A stretch of 64,000 bases of DNA. It comes from Populus alba (taxonomy: Eukaryota; Streptophyta; Magnoliopsida; Malpighiales; Salicaceae). Both the position numbers and the translations under genes were made by a program. The notes under the pieces are model-generated. The model saw only the letters and a program-made list of their open reading frames with translations, did no database searches and was not told the DNA's origin. The stretch lies in contig NC_133294.1 in assembly GCF_005239225.2 (NCBI RefSeq), forward strand, positions 868,001 through 932,000. Reading direction: 5' to 3'. Positions 48,059 through 58,787 of this stretch are shown in pieces (positions within the stretch are counted from its first letter, which is position 1; each line of letters starts with the position of its first letter).

Positions 48059-50321
48059 TGTCATAACCCAATTTTGACCATTTTATTTTAATTATTATTA
48101 TTATTTTATTTACTGAAAATGATGATAAAAAAATATTAATGATGAAAAAACAAGTAAAATGAAATAAATAAAAAATAAATTAAAATTTGGGTTAAGGGCA
48201 ACATGATTGGAAGTTTTTGGATTTAATTAAACTTTGGAATTAATTTAATTAAGCTTGGAATTAATTTATTTAATCCAATCAAAGGTTTAATTGGAGAATT
48301 GATAAGTTTTGAGACTTAATTGAACTTGGATTTAATTTAATTAATCCAATCAAGGGTTTAATTGGAGAATTGATAAGCTTTAGACTTAATTGAGCTTGGA
48401 ATTAACTTATTCAAGGACTTAATTGAAGAACTATTAAATTTTGGGGTCACAATTGCAAAATTAAAATCCAAGGACTACATTGAAAATGGCGCGCAAATGC
48501 AGGGGGCCAATTACAGTTTAAACAAGGGGCTTAATTACAAAACCTTTAAAGCTTCAAGGGTCAAAATGAAAATAACCATTAAACACAAAATGATGTTGTT
48601 TCTAGACACTGTTCATCTTCCTTGACGGTTCAGCTGCCCACCGCCACCATTACACCTGCAATCAATGGATGAAACGACATTGTTATGTGGCTGTAAAAGC
48701 CAGAGAACGAAAGGCCACAAGGAGGAGGAGAAAAGGGGGCCTAACTGAAAAAGCTAGGGGAGAAACACAGAACCAGGGAGAGGAGAAAATAAATAGACTT
48801 TCGTTCCTCTGTTTCTTCTCAAGGAAATAGAGGAGTTAAAGAAAAAAAGCAAAGAACCAGGGGAAAAGAGCAAAACCGGAGGAGAGGAAGAAGAAGACAG
48901 GAGAGGAAGAGAAACCAGGGAGAAAAGGGGAGAAGACGCAAGAGACTAAAAAACAGGGTAGAACCAAGGGGCCAATGGAGAGCATGAACGACACATAGAC
49001 GAGGATCAACCCCACCATCATCTTTGTCCCTTCATCTCAGAACTGAAGGTGACAGAATCTAAAACCAGGAGCAAAGGAGACGCAAACTCAGCCCATCGGA
49101 CGAAAGCGTAGAGACGAGAACCGGCATTGACCATCGTCTTCACAGTCTTCAGCAACCAGCCTCCAGAACCAGAGGCAGCAGAACAAAGAATTACAAAAGA
49201 AAGGGGATGACACCGAGAACGTGGTAGAACCAGAGACAGAGGACAGAAGACGAAGAAGAAGAAGCAGAGGACAAAAGACGAAGAAGAAGAAGTAGAGGAC
49301 AGAGAGAGAAGTGATATAGAGAGGGACAGAAGGAGAAGGAAACCGGACAGAAGGAGAAGGAAACCAGACATCAAAGAAAAAGAGAGTGGAGAGAAGGAAG
49401 ACTAGAGGAACACCAAGAGGAAAACAGAGGAGGAGCAAATAGCATCAGCCGGCCAGCCCTCCATCGTGTCTCCCTCTCCCTGCTTCCAAGTAAGTCTCTC
49501 CAGCTTTGCAAGATAATTCACCCACATTGTACACTTATAAATTTAATTACATTGTAACAGGCGTGCGTGACACATTCTTGCGGGTAAAACTACCCGGGTC
49601 ACTGGCTTGGGCCAGTGACCGGGCTGGGCTGGCTAGGTCGAGCCTAGCCCATGTAGGCTGAGCTAGGTCTAGCCCCAAAAACATAAAAAAATAAAATAAA
49701 AATAAAAAAATATAGAAAAATTATGTGTATGCATGAAAAAAATATAAATTTATTGGTTTATTCACTGATGCCAGAGTCGGGAATAAAATACTGGTTTAAA
49801 TTTATATTATTTTTATTCGTTATATTTTATTTTATTTAGCAAGAAAAATTAAAAAATATGCGAATGCGTAATAAAATGAATTTATTTTACTTGTTTATTC
49901 ACTATCATTAGAGTTAGGAATAAAAAAAAAATTGATCTAATTTTATTTTATAGCTACGTAATATTTACCAAAGCCAGAGTTGGAATTATCCGTAGTGGAA
50001 TATTCACTAGTGCCAGAGTTAGGAATATTATAAGCAAATTATCATAGCATAAACTAATAAACATTTAGCAATTTAAGATAAAACCAACAATGCAGTCTGC
50101 CTCAGGCAAAACGTTTAAGGGTGATAATATGATCTTTCCTTTTACGTAACCAATCCCGAGCCATAAAATCTCTGTTGACCAGTTAGAGTTCCTAGTGACC
50201 ATAATACTAGGTAGCGACTCCTTAAACAAGATCTTTTTCTTAAAAGAATAAGATGCCAAAAATCTGTTCTTTTTCCATAAAATCCGATTATTTATGGGTC
50301 GTCGTAATGTCGGGTGCGACA
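48059..50321 (+). mobile_element. Solo LTR of a Ty3/gypsy-type element with TATTT target duplication
   Basis: It begins TGTCATAACCCAATTTTGACC and ends GTCGGGTGCGACA. TATTT is found immediately on both sides (48054..48058 and 50322..50326), a perfect 5-bp target-site duplication. Inside are ~70-bp repeats with TTAATTGAGCTTGGAATTAA, a purine-rich transcribed part (48700..49440), GGGCTTGG/GGCTGGGCTGG runs near 49610, repeats with CACTGATGCCAGAGTCGGGA (49760, 49905, 50005), and a U5 part with GTTAGAGTTCCTAGTGACCA. No PBS or internal region follows, so the body was lost by LTR-LTR recombination. Frames on the minus strand at 48836..49438 are not genes. Confidence 0.92.
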
Positions 50322-50519
50322 TATTTAATCAATTTAATATATGTGTCTATTTTTAATATAATTTAATTGAATAAAAAATTAATTTTAATAAACAAATTTA
50401 ATAAACATAACTGAATAAATGTTTCATTTATTAACATATTTAATTATTTTATTTTATTTTATTTTATCGTTAATATCTTTTTTGTTATGTTTAATATGAC
50501 ATTATTCTTGATTTATTTG

Positions 50520-50557
<38 letters not shown>

Positions 50558-51257
50558 TTTCAGTTTTCACTTTAAATTGTCTTATATTAAAAAAATACAT
50601 TGAAAAAAACCTGCACCTGCATGCACAAAATTTTTGTAAGAGAAGAAAATATTTGGCCCGTGTGCGACTTGTTATCTGATTTTTTTTCAAAAAACATTGA
50701 GTGGATGACATGATGCAACAAAAAAAATAAAGGCCCTGGCAGTGAGAGTGATTCTCATGGTGCTTGCGAGTTAGGGAAGATGATGGAGATGGATGTTGGT
50801 TTGGGTTGTTACGGGTTGGTGGCTTGGTGCCGTCTGAAGGAAAGAAGAAAAGGCAACTGGCGGCTAGTTTTGCTTATTGGTCTCTTTTTATTTTCTTTTT
50901 TTTTAATGTTGTGTGGGTGATTGTCAGCTGGTGAATGTTCACAAAACACGAGAAAATTCTAATTCTAATTCAAACACACATTAAACATTTATGATTTACA
51001 TCCAATTTTAATACCATGTAACTGATTGAAGCAAGCTTGAAGGCCTGTAATCATACCATTCAAATACCAACCTGTGACAAACTATATATAATACATACTG
51101 GCTTCAAGGCCGTCATTGAAAACAGCACAACCACTTAAATATCACGAAACTGAATCACAACCATACATGCAATAAAACACAATATATAATGATCTTTGGT
51201 AGAGGTTCAAACCATCAAGAAAATGGAATAACCTCTATGTCAGTTAAATCTCCCATA
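50322..51257. other. Between solo LTR and copy C
   Basis: No gene. A (TA)n microsatellite lies at 50522..50553. From about 50990 the sequence becomes the 3' flank of copy C (GATTTACATCCAATTTTAAT, then ACTATATATAATACATACTG and AATATCACGAAACTGAATCA), homologous to the flanks of A and B and to the relic at 36875. Confidence 0.55.
50522..50553. repeat. (TA)n microsatellite
   Basis: About 16 uninterrupted TA units in AT-rich DNA downstream of copy C. Confidence 0.9.
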
Positions 51258-52858
51258 TTAATCAACTCGACGGAGCTTTTTCTGCCATGGTAGGCAAGGG
51301 ACAAGAAACCGTGGCAGAGCTTTCCCGGTTATCCTGAGATTGTTGTATGTAGAGCCCATAAATGAGACGTACAGACGGAATTGCATTATTGCAAATACTA
51401 AGACTGGAAGGAATGCAGCCATGGAAAGGAGTAATGTTGTCAACTTTTTCTCTGACTGAATGAGTATCAAGATTGTGGCCCCAAAAGATAGCATGCTCGT
51501 TATCACAGCAAAGTAGAGGAAGGTGAAGCCAAAAAGAAGTTTCCGAGGAAGAGAGATGTGAAATTCTTGTAGCTGAAATGGAGAGGTCAACAAAGACAGA
51601 AATACCACAAGCGAAGTCAAGGAGCTTGCTAAGGAAAGAACATCCGAGACAGTGAAAACCAGAAAATAGGGAGAGTTGATGAAGTTGGGCTTGCCATTCT
51701 TATCAAAACCTCCGGGCACAGTATAGGCAGCAGCAAAGACAACAGCAGCAACAAAAGCCGTGGTTGCGGAACAAGACTGGGTCGTTTCCTTTATCCATGT
51801 TTGTGCATTTTTCAGTTGGTCCTTGTGACTCTCTTTGAAAAGCTCCTCTGCAGTCTTGCCTTCTTTGTTCCGAAGCGTGACATAATGAGAAGGAATTACC
51901 TTTAGCACTTGCTGGAGTAATCGGGAGATGAATATGATTGTTATATAAATGGAGTTTGTAAATAAAACAACGTATTATTTAATTGCGTACAATTTTTAAT
52001 AATATTTAAGTAATTGGTTCGGGTGACAAGGAGAACTAGATCAGCCTGATGTCTTAATTAGTTGACATGTCTACGTTTCGTTAGCATTAAAATCGATTTT
52101 TTTTCAGTTTAACGATTTTTCTATGACCTTAACTGGATTGGGTAATTTGATTGAAACAAATGTTTTTATCCGGAGGTAAAGACAAAGGGATGAAAAGGGC
52201 TCACCTCAAACCATTGCAACTCCTCCTGAAGTTCAAGTGCAGGCCCAGGCTTGGTTCCTCCTCTGTAATGCTCCATATCTGCAACATGGTGCAACAATGT
52301 GTTCTTCTTCTCATCAATAACTCGATGCAGTCTAGCCAATGGTATTTTCAGTTGTTTCACAAGATTGAAGATCTTTTTCTGGCGATGGATGACGGCCACA
52401 TCCAAAATGCTCTGCCCCTCCTTATTGAGCTGCTCAACAGCGTGGGGATATTGATTTATTATCTCCCACACAATCTCTTCTATTCCATTTATAGTTGCAA
52501 CAAACAATGAGATCTGCTTATTGCTAGTTAATGATGAGCTCGTTACAGGAGGTTCTGTTATTATTTCTATTTCTCCCTTTTCATCTTTTTCCCCACCCAT
52601 TCCCTGCTCCTTTTCTTCCTCTTTATTTTGGTCTTTTATGACTATATTCCATGACTCACCTTTCTCTATTAGTTTTTCGGCGAGTCTCAAAGCAAATACA
52701 TGCTTTCTTTTCTGGTTCCAGAATACTTCTAGCCTTGCTGGCCAACATCGTACTTCATGTTCATGCGAAAGCGAATGAAATTAAACATGGATGAGAGCTA
52801 GCCATTTTTATGAAATAGAAAGAAACATTAACAATGATAGTAGAAGGATGAACTAAAG

Positions 52859-52902
<44 letters not shown>

Positions 52903-54355
52903 AGAAACTGGATCAAAGTCATTACAGTATATATATATATATATATATATATCAAATCATCAAAGTCACAGAAAGTTGAATTTTGTAGGAAAAGGCTCAA
53001 CCTCTTTGTGTCTTATGCATGTAAATAAATCATTTCATCAATCCATATTCTTAAATGACAATGATATATAAAGTAATATATAAAAATAAATATCAAATTC
53101 AATGACCAGAATAAAAAATCTCATATAATAAGAGTCAATTATCCAATTCAATAAATGGCATCAAATTCAATGATCAGTTATGATTCCTTAATTTCGACAT
53201 GAATGAAATGTGTTTCATTGTACCCTCCAGAAATATATCTAATCTCGTTATAGAAAGGTTGCTCAATAATACCACCTAGCCTTGAAACCAAAAGAACAGG
53301 TCTCAATTGTGTCCAATACCTTTAGGGACCTTAAAATAGTTGAGTAGGCCGCCTCTTGGTTTCCTCTCCAAGCTGCTACCTAAACCGCTCTCAACATCTC
53401 CCACAGTTTCTACTTGGAATTTTACCTTGCGGCGAACAGGAAGACCTGCAACATAATTCAGAGTTCAAATCATAGACATATAGATGTCTAAACACACACA
53501 CACACACACACATATATTTATGCATGCATGTATATATATGTAGGCACTGTTGTAAGGTCTAATAGTGTGTTTGGAGTAGGCATACAACAATATATGAGTC
53601 TTTCAAATATGCCCATGGGAAATCCACTCTCAAAAGCAGATGGCATGTGGGCTAGAAGTTGGAGAGCAGTTATGCCTTTTTTGTCCTTCAAGCTGTGGAG
53701 CGATTCATCCAGTTCTAGCAAAAGTAAAGCTGTTTCTGCATTCATGAAATTAGACATTCAAAAATTATACATTATCTATGATACATACACACATTTTAAA
53801 TTTGAGAATTCTACAAAGAGAGAAATTGTTACCAAAGTGTTGCCCTATGATAGCAGCGCCAAGGATGGACAGGCCATCTTTCCGCTGGCGGTGAATTGGA
53901 AATAGGAGGCCATCATCCACGCATTGTTCTGGTTTGGAACGGATTAAAAGCTCCACTATTTCTGCCTCACCAAATCCAGCAGCTGTAAACAGTGGGGTTT
54001 CACTGTACTTGTTAGGAATGGTAATTAGGTCTGGACAACATTCTACCAAGAATCTTACAGCCTCATAATTCCCATAGATGGTTGCCTCGTGAAGAGCCGT
54101 ATTTCCAAATTTGTTTTTTTTCTTGAGAAAATCTTTCTCAGTTGAAGGTAATTCTCTTTCCTTCACGATTCAAAGTAGATCTTCAAGTGGTTGCACTTCG
54201 TTGCTGTGAACAGCTAGATGAAATCCAGTATCTAAAGAGAGAGTAACTGGAGAGAACAAATACTTGGTATTTTCCTTATAGTAGGCAATCATGTGTTGCC
54301 ATTTTCCATTCATGGCTGCTTTATAAGGTGCCTCCATAATTGCCTCAGAACCCAT
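51258..54355 (-). pseudogene. ACD6-like ankyrin/PGG gene, copy C, with premature stop
   Basis: Exons 53833..54355, 53586..53735, 53320..53445, 52205..52752 and 51258..51911 have conserved GT-AG borders and would give 666 codons, but codon 62 is TGA (54170..54172) where copy A has GAA. The frame is otherwise open to the end. The remaining protein would have N-terminal ankyrin repeats (GNTALHEATIYGNYEAVRFL), central ankyrin-like units and a PGG domain (AYTVPGGFDKNG) with four helices. Exon 3 lacks 24 bp relative to A. The 5'UTR intron acceptor (54364..54365) is kept, but a copia LTR starts about 36 bp inside that intron, cutting off leader exon and promoter. A GTG or later ATG could give a shorter protein. 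It is most likely a recent pseudogene; one point mutation could also be allele-specific. Confidence 0.85.
52862..52902. repeat. (TAA)n microsatellite in intron 3 of copy C
   Basis: About 13 TAA units, followed by a (TA)n run at 52928..52952. The homologous place in copy A (31017..31050 and 31073..31084) has shorter versions of both, which makes this a convenient length marker to tell A and C apart. Confidence 0.85.
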
Positions 54356-54400
54356 ATTTGTACTCTACATAAGATTATGTAAGTAAAGTAACTATTGTTA

Positions 54401-54632
54401 ATGTACAATCAAAGATTCAATGCAGAATTGGTGTGAAGCTACCTTAGTTACGTGAACTAGGTGCAATGTATATATATATAGATATGTTGCAGAGACTCTG
54501 CAAGAGACTCTGCAATCAGTTACAGCAAGTAGAGTTTGACTCTAATACAACCTCATCAATCTACAATCTTATCATAATCCTTATCTCATATGAATTCAAA
54601 TTCAACTGTATATACATGGACACTTGCTTACA
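54401..54632 (-). mobile_element. 3' LTR of the Ty1/copia element
   Basis: On the minus strand it begins TGTAAGCAAGTGTCCATG directly after the polypurine tract and ends either at TTGATTGTACA (54401) or at CCAATTCTGCA (54420). Length is about 213-232 bp. A TATATATAGATATG-type TATA region is at 54468..54485. The LTR sits in the 5'UTR intron of copy C in the same orientation as that gene. Confidence 0.7.
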
Positions 54633-54643
54633 TGCCCCCTCAA
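54633..54643 (-). other. Polypurine tract of the copia element
   Basis: TTGAGGGGGCA on the minus strand, overlapping the pol stop codon (54640..54642) and abutting the LTR. Confidence 0.7.
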
Positions 54644-57600
54644 GATGGACGGGGATTAATAAGTCCAATCTTGTCTTTGAGCAGCCAGAACTGTGAGCGA
54701 GATAATGATTTTGTCAGCGCATCAGCTAATTGATCTTGCGAAGACACATGAGACACTCGTAGATTACCCGATTGAACTCTTTGACGAATGAAGTGAAAAT
54801 CAATAGCAACATGTTTCATTCTTGAGTGAAACACAGGATTTGAACTCAGCTGGGTGGCACCAATATTGTCACAATAAATTACTGGAGCATGATTTACTGG
54901 AAAATATAGCTCAGTCAGGAGAGAACAGATCCAACTGATTTCTGCTGCTGTGTCAGCTACTGCTCGGTATTCAGCTTCAGTGGATGAGCGAGCGGTGGTG
55001 TGTTGCTTCTTAGACGACCAGGAGATGGGATTCCGACCAAGATAGACAATATAGGCACTGGTGGAGGATAAGTCTTCCTTGTTTCCCCCCAGTCTGCATC
55101 AGAGAAGGCATGGACTGAAGAGGGGGAATGACGATGGAGAAGCAGACAGTCATGGACAGTTCCCTGCAAATAACGTAGGACACGTTTCACCATTTGCCAA
55201 TGAATATCTGTTGGCTTATGCATGAATTGTGAAAGTTTGTTGATTGCGAAACATATGTATGGCCGAGTGAGAGATAGGTACTGAAGGCTCCCAAGTGTTG
55301 CACGATAAGTGGTTGGATCTGCCATAGGAACACCCATGTTTAATTGCAAGTGACAGCCAGGAGGTAGAGGAGTAGGTGTGGGTTTAGCATTAGCCATATT
55401 GTTGCGTTGAAGTAGGTCCAAAATATATCTTTTCTGGGAGAGTAGCAGACCACCGCCTGAATGAGTCTGAACTTCAATGCCTAAGAAGTGAGTCAGGGAA
55501 CCCAAATCTTTTAATGAAAATCGAGCTGCTAAACACTGAATGAACTGGTTAACAACCTGTGCATTATCTCCTGTAACAATGATGTCGTCAACATACACCA
55601 ACATATAGATAATAGAGGAGCCATGTTTGTAAATGAAGAGGGATGTGTCCGCTAGGGAGTTTGAAAAACCAGATGTCGTGAGAAAACCTTTTAACTCCTC
55701 ATACCATGCACGAGGCGCCTGCTTTAGCCCATAAATAGCTTTTCTAAGCTTGCAAACAAAGCCAGCTTTGTCTGGATCAAGGAATCCTGGAGGCTGAGCC
55801 ATGTATACATCTTCAGTAAGGGTTCCTTGAAGAAAGGCGTTGTTAATGTCTAGTTGCCGAAGCTGCCAACCATTGCTGACAGCAATGCTCAGAACAAGTC
55901 GGATTGTAGTAGGTTTAACCACGAGACTAAAAGTCTCATGATAGTCAAGGCCTGGTCGTTGGTTAAACCCTTTCGCCACGAGCCTGGCTTTGTAGCGAGC
56001 CACAGTGCCATCAGAGTGTCTTTTTATCCTGAAAATCCATTTACAGCCAACAACATTAGAAGCACAAGCAAGAGGGACCAAGGTCCAAGTTCCATTACTG
56101 ATTAAGGCATTATATTCCTCAACCATGGCAGAGCGCCAACTGGGGTCACGAGTTGCTTGGGCAAGTGTAGTGGGTTCTGTTATGTCACTGTTGATTTGGG
56201 TGGTGAAGGTGAGTTTTTGGATGGGTTTGTGAATGTTGTTTTTGGATCGGGTAGTCATAGGATGACATGGTAGTGTGTCGGTTTGTGAGGGTATTGGCAG
56301 TGCAGGAGTGGATGTTGACTGGGAAGGTATAGCAGTGGATGAAGTGGATGAAGTGGGCAAGGAAGACATGGTCGACTGGGATGCTGGCACTGATGGTGGA
56401 GGAAGAATAATTGGCAGGGGAAATGTTGCACTGATATTGCTGATATCAGGGTCAGCCGATGAAGAGTGTGTAGAAGGCGCATGAATGGATTTTGGAACTG
56501 AGATTTTAGGAGGAATCCACACGTCTATGGCTGTAGATTCCAAATGAATGTCTGCATGATGTAAAGAATGATATGGAAAAATATGTTCATGAAAAGAGAC
56601 ATGCCGAGACACAATAATTTTTGAGGAGGTAGGTTCAAAACACAAATAAGCACTTTGCGACAAAGAATAACCAAGGAAAATGCATGGTTTGGACCGGGGT
56701 TCTAACTTGTGTGCATTGTAAGGGTGAAGCCAAGGATAACATAAGCATCCAAAAACTCGAAGTTTTTCATAATGTGGTGAACGTTGAAAAATAATGTCAT
56801 AAGGGGAATGATTTTTTAATGTGGGGGTGGGCATACGATTAATGAGATAAACTGCGGTAGCAAAGGCATAGGACCAAAACAGTTGTGGTAATGAGGCATG
56901 AGTTAAAAGCGCTAGACCTGTTTCGACAATATGTCTATGACGACGTTCAGCAAAACCATTGTGTTCAGGAGTGTGTGGGGGTGTTGTCAGATGAGAGATG
57001 CCATGTGTAGCAAAGAATTCTGTCAACGCAATGTATTCACCCCCATTGTCAGAATAGAGAGTTATAATTTTTTTCTTGAAATAATTTTCCACAATGGTTT
57101 TAAAGCGAATGAATGTTGGTTTGACCTCAGATTTTTTCCGTAGCGGATAAAACCATATGTATTTAGTGAAGTGATCCACAAAAATAACATAATATTTAAA
57201 TCCATCGATAGACAATAGAGGAGAGGTCCAGACATCAGAGAATATTAATTCAAGAGGATTATGAGATAGTAAACTGGAGACAGAAAATGGTAATTTGTGA
57301 CTTTTATTACAGTGACAGGCATTGCAAACAAAGTCTTTAGAAATTGAAGATGAATTTAAATGGTGCTTTGACAAAATAGTATTTAAAACAGAAAATGCAG
57401 GATGTCCTAATCGAAGATGCCAGTTTATTGGAGCGAGTTTGACACTCGAAAAAGCATGAGGAGCGACAACACACGGCCATTCGTACACACCTTCATTGGT
57501 TTTACCCTTTGCGCGAATTTCCCCCGTCAATAGATCCTTCACAAGAAAACACCAAGGTAAGAACTCAATAGAGACATTATTATCAACACAGAATTGATAT

Positions 57601-58787
57601 ACAGATATTAAATTCTGTTTAATGTCAGGAACACAAAGGATATTGTTAAGATTGAATGAATGAGTGGATGAGGAAAGTTTATTGGACCCCAGGTGCGTGA
57701 TTGTCAAACCTTTACCATCCCCTATCATGACATCATCAGTGCCGGTGTAAGGTAAATGTTGAGCCAAGTTTTGAAGATCGGATGTAATGTGGTGGGATGC
57801 CCCACTGTCCAGCATCCACGGTGATGTGAGTGAAGGAGTAGAGGCTGCCATGTTTGCTTGTGGTTGCCATAGAGTGGTGTTGTTATTTTGACTGGTGGTA
57901 AGAGGAACAAGTCTGAAGGAAGGACATTTTTTTGCCGTGTGACCCTGAATGCCACAGATTTGGCAATAACCAAGGTATGGCCTTGGTGGTGGGCGACTGT
58001 TGTTGTTTGCTGTATAAGATTGAGTTGGACCTGAATGGCGTGGTTGGGGATAGGAACGCCAGTTTCCACCATGACTAAAGTTGTTAGGTTGATTCCGATT
58101 GACATTATGGAAAGGAGAACGTCCACTTGTGCGACTAGCTTGATGTGCAGTAGGTGGAAAAAGAGTAACAGTTTTTGGTGTTGCCTGCAGGGAGGCTTCA
58201 AACATCAAGAGCTTTTCATGAAGCTCATCAAAACTAATTGCATTCTCCCTGGCTTGTACCGCCCGTACCAGCTCTCGGTATTCATCACCAAGGTCTTCGA
58301 GAATTTTATCTGTCAAGTCTTCATTGTCTATTGGCGCCCCTAGCACTGCAAGTTCATCAGCTTTGGCTTTGACAGATTGCAAAAAATCTGTAATACTGAG
58401 AGTTCCTTTGGTTAGCAATCGAAGTTGTGATTTTACTTGTTTGATTCTGCCTCTGGATGGAGTGGCATATGTGGCAGCAAGAATGTTCCATGCTTCACGA
58501 GAAGTGTTTGCTCTAGCAATAAATGGGATAATTGTGGGTGTAATGGATCCGATGATTACATTGAGAATAAGCTGGTCTTGACGTATCCATATGAGATATT
58601 CTGGATTCAAGTGTTCAAGAGTAATGTTGTTGGTGGTAGCGGTAAGCTGCTGTGGTGGGCATGGCTTGGTGCCATCTATGTAACCTTGCAAATCATAGCC
58701 AATAAAAAGTGTTTGAAACTGTAAACGCCATGACAGATAATTGTGGCTGTTTAGTTTTAGAGGAGCTTGTGCTGTGACATTGATAGT
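54640..58787 (-). pseudogene. Ty1/copia Gag-Pol polyprotein, one frameshift, 5' end cut off
   Basis: Domains in copia order: Gag ([19 protein letters not shown]), zinc knuckle [14 protein letters not shown], protease [13 protein letters not shown]-pre-integrase [17 protein letters not shown], integrase with the DDE set ([34 protein letters not shown]), RT with [20 protein letters not shown] and [10 protein letters not shown], and RNase H. The integrase-before-RT order defines Ty1/copia. About 1260 codons are open; a one-base loss in a G run (C6 at 55085..55090 on the plus strand) then shifts the frame in RNase H (after SDADWGE), and the remaining part to DALTKSLSRSQFWLLKDKIG continues in another frame to 54640. 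Gag is broken at its first codons by a gypsy LTR at 58788, so 5' LTR, PBS and start are not in sight. Confidence 0.92.
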
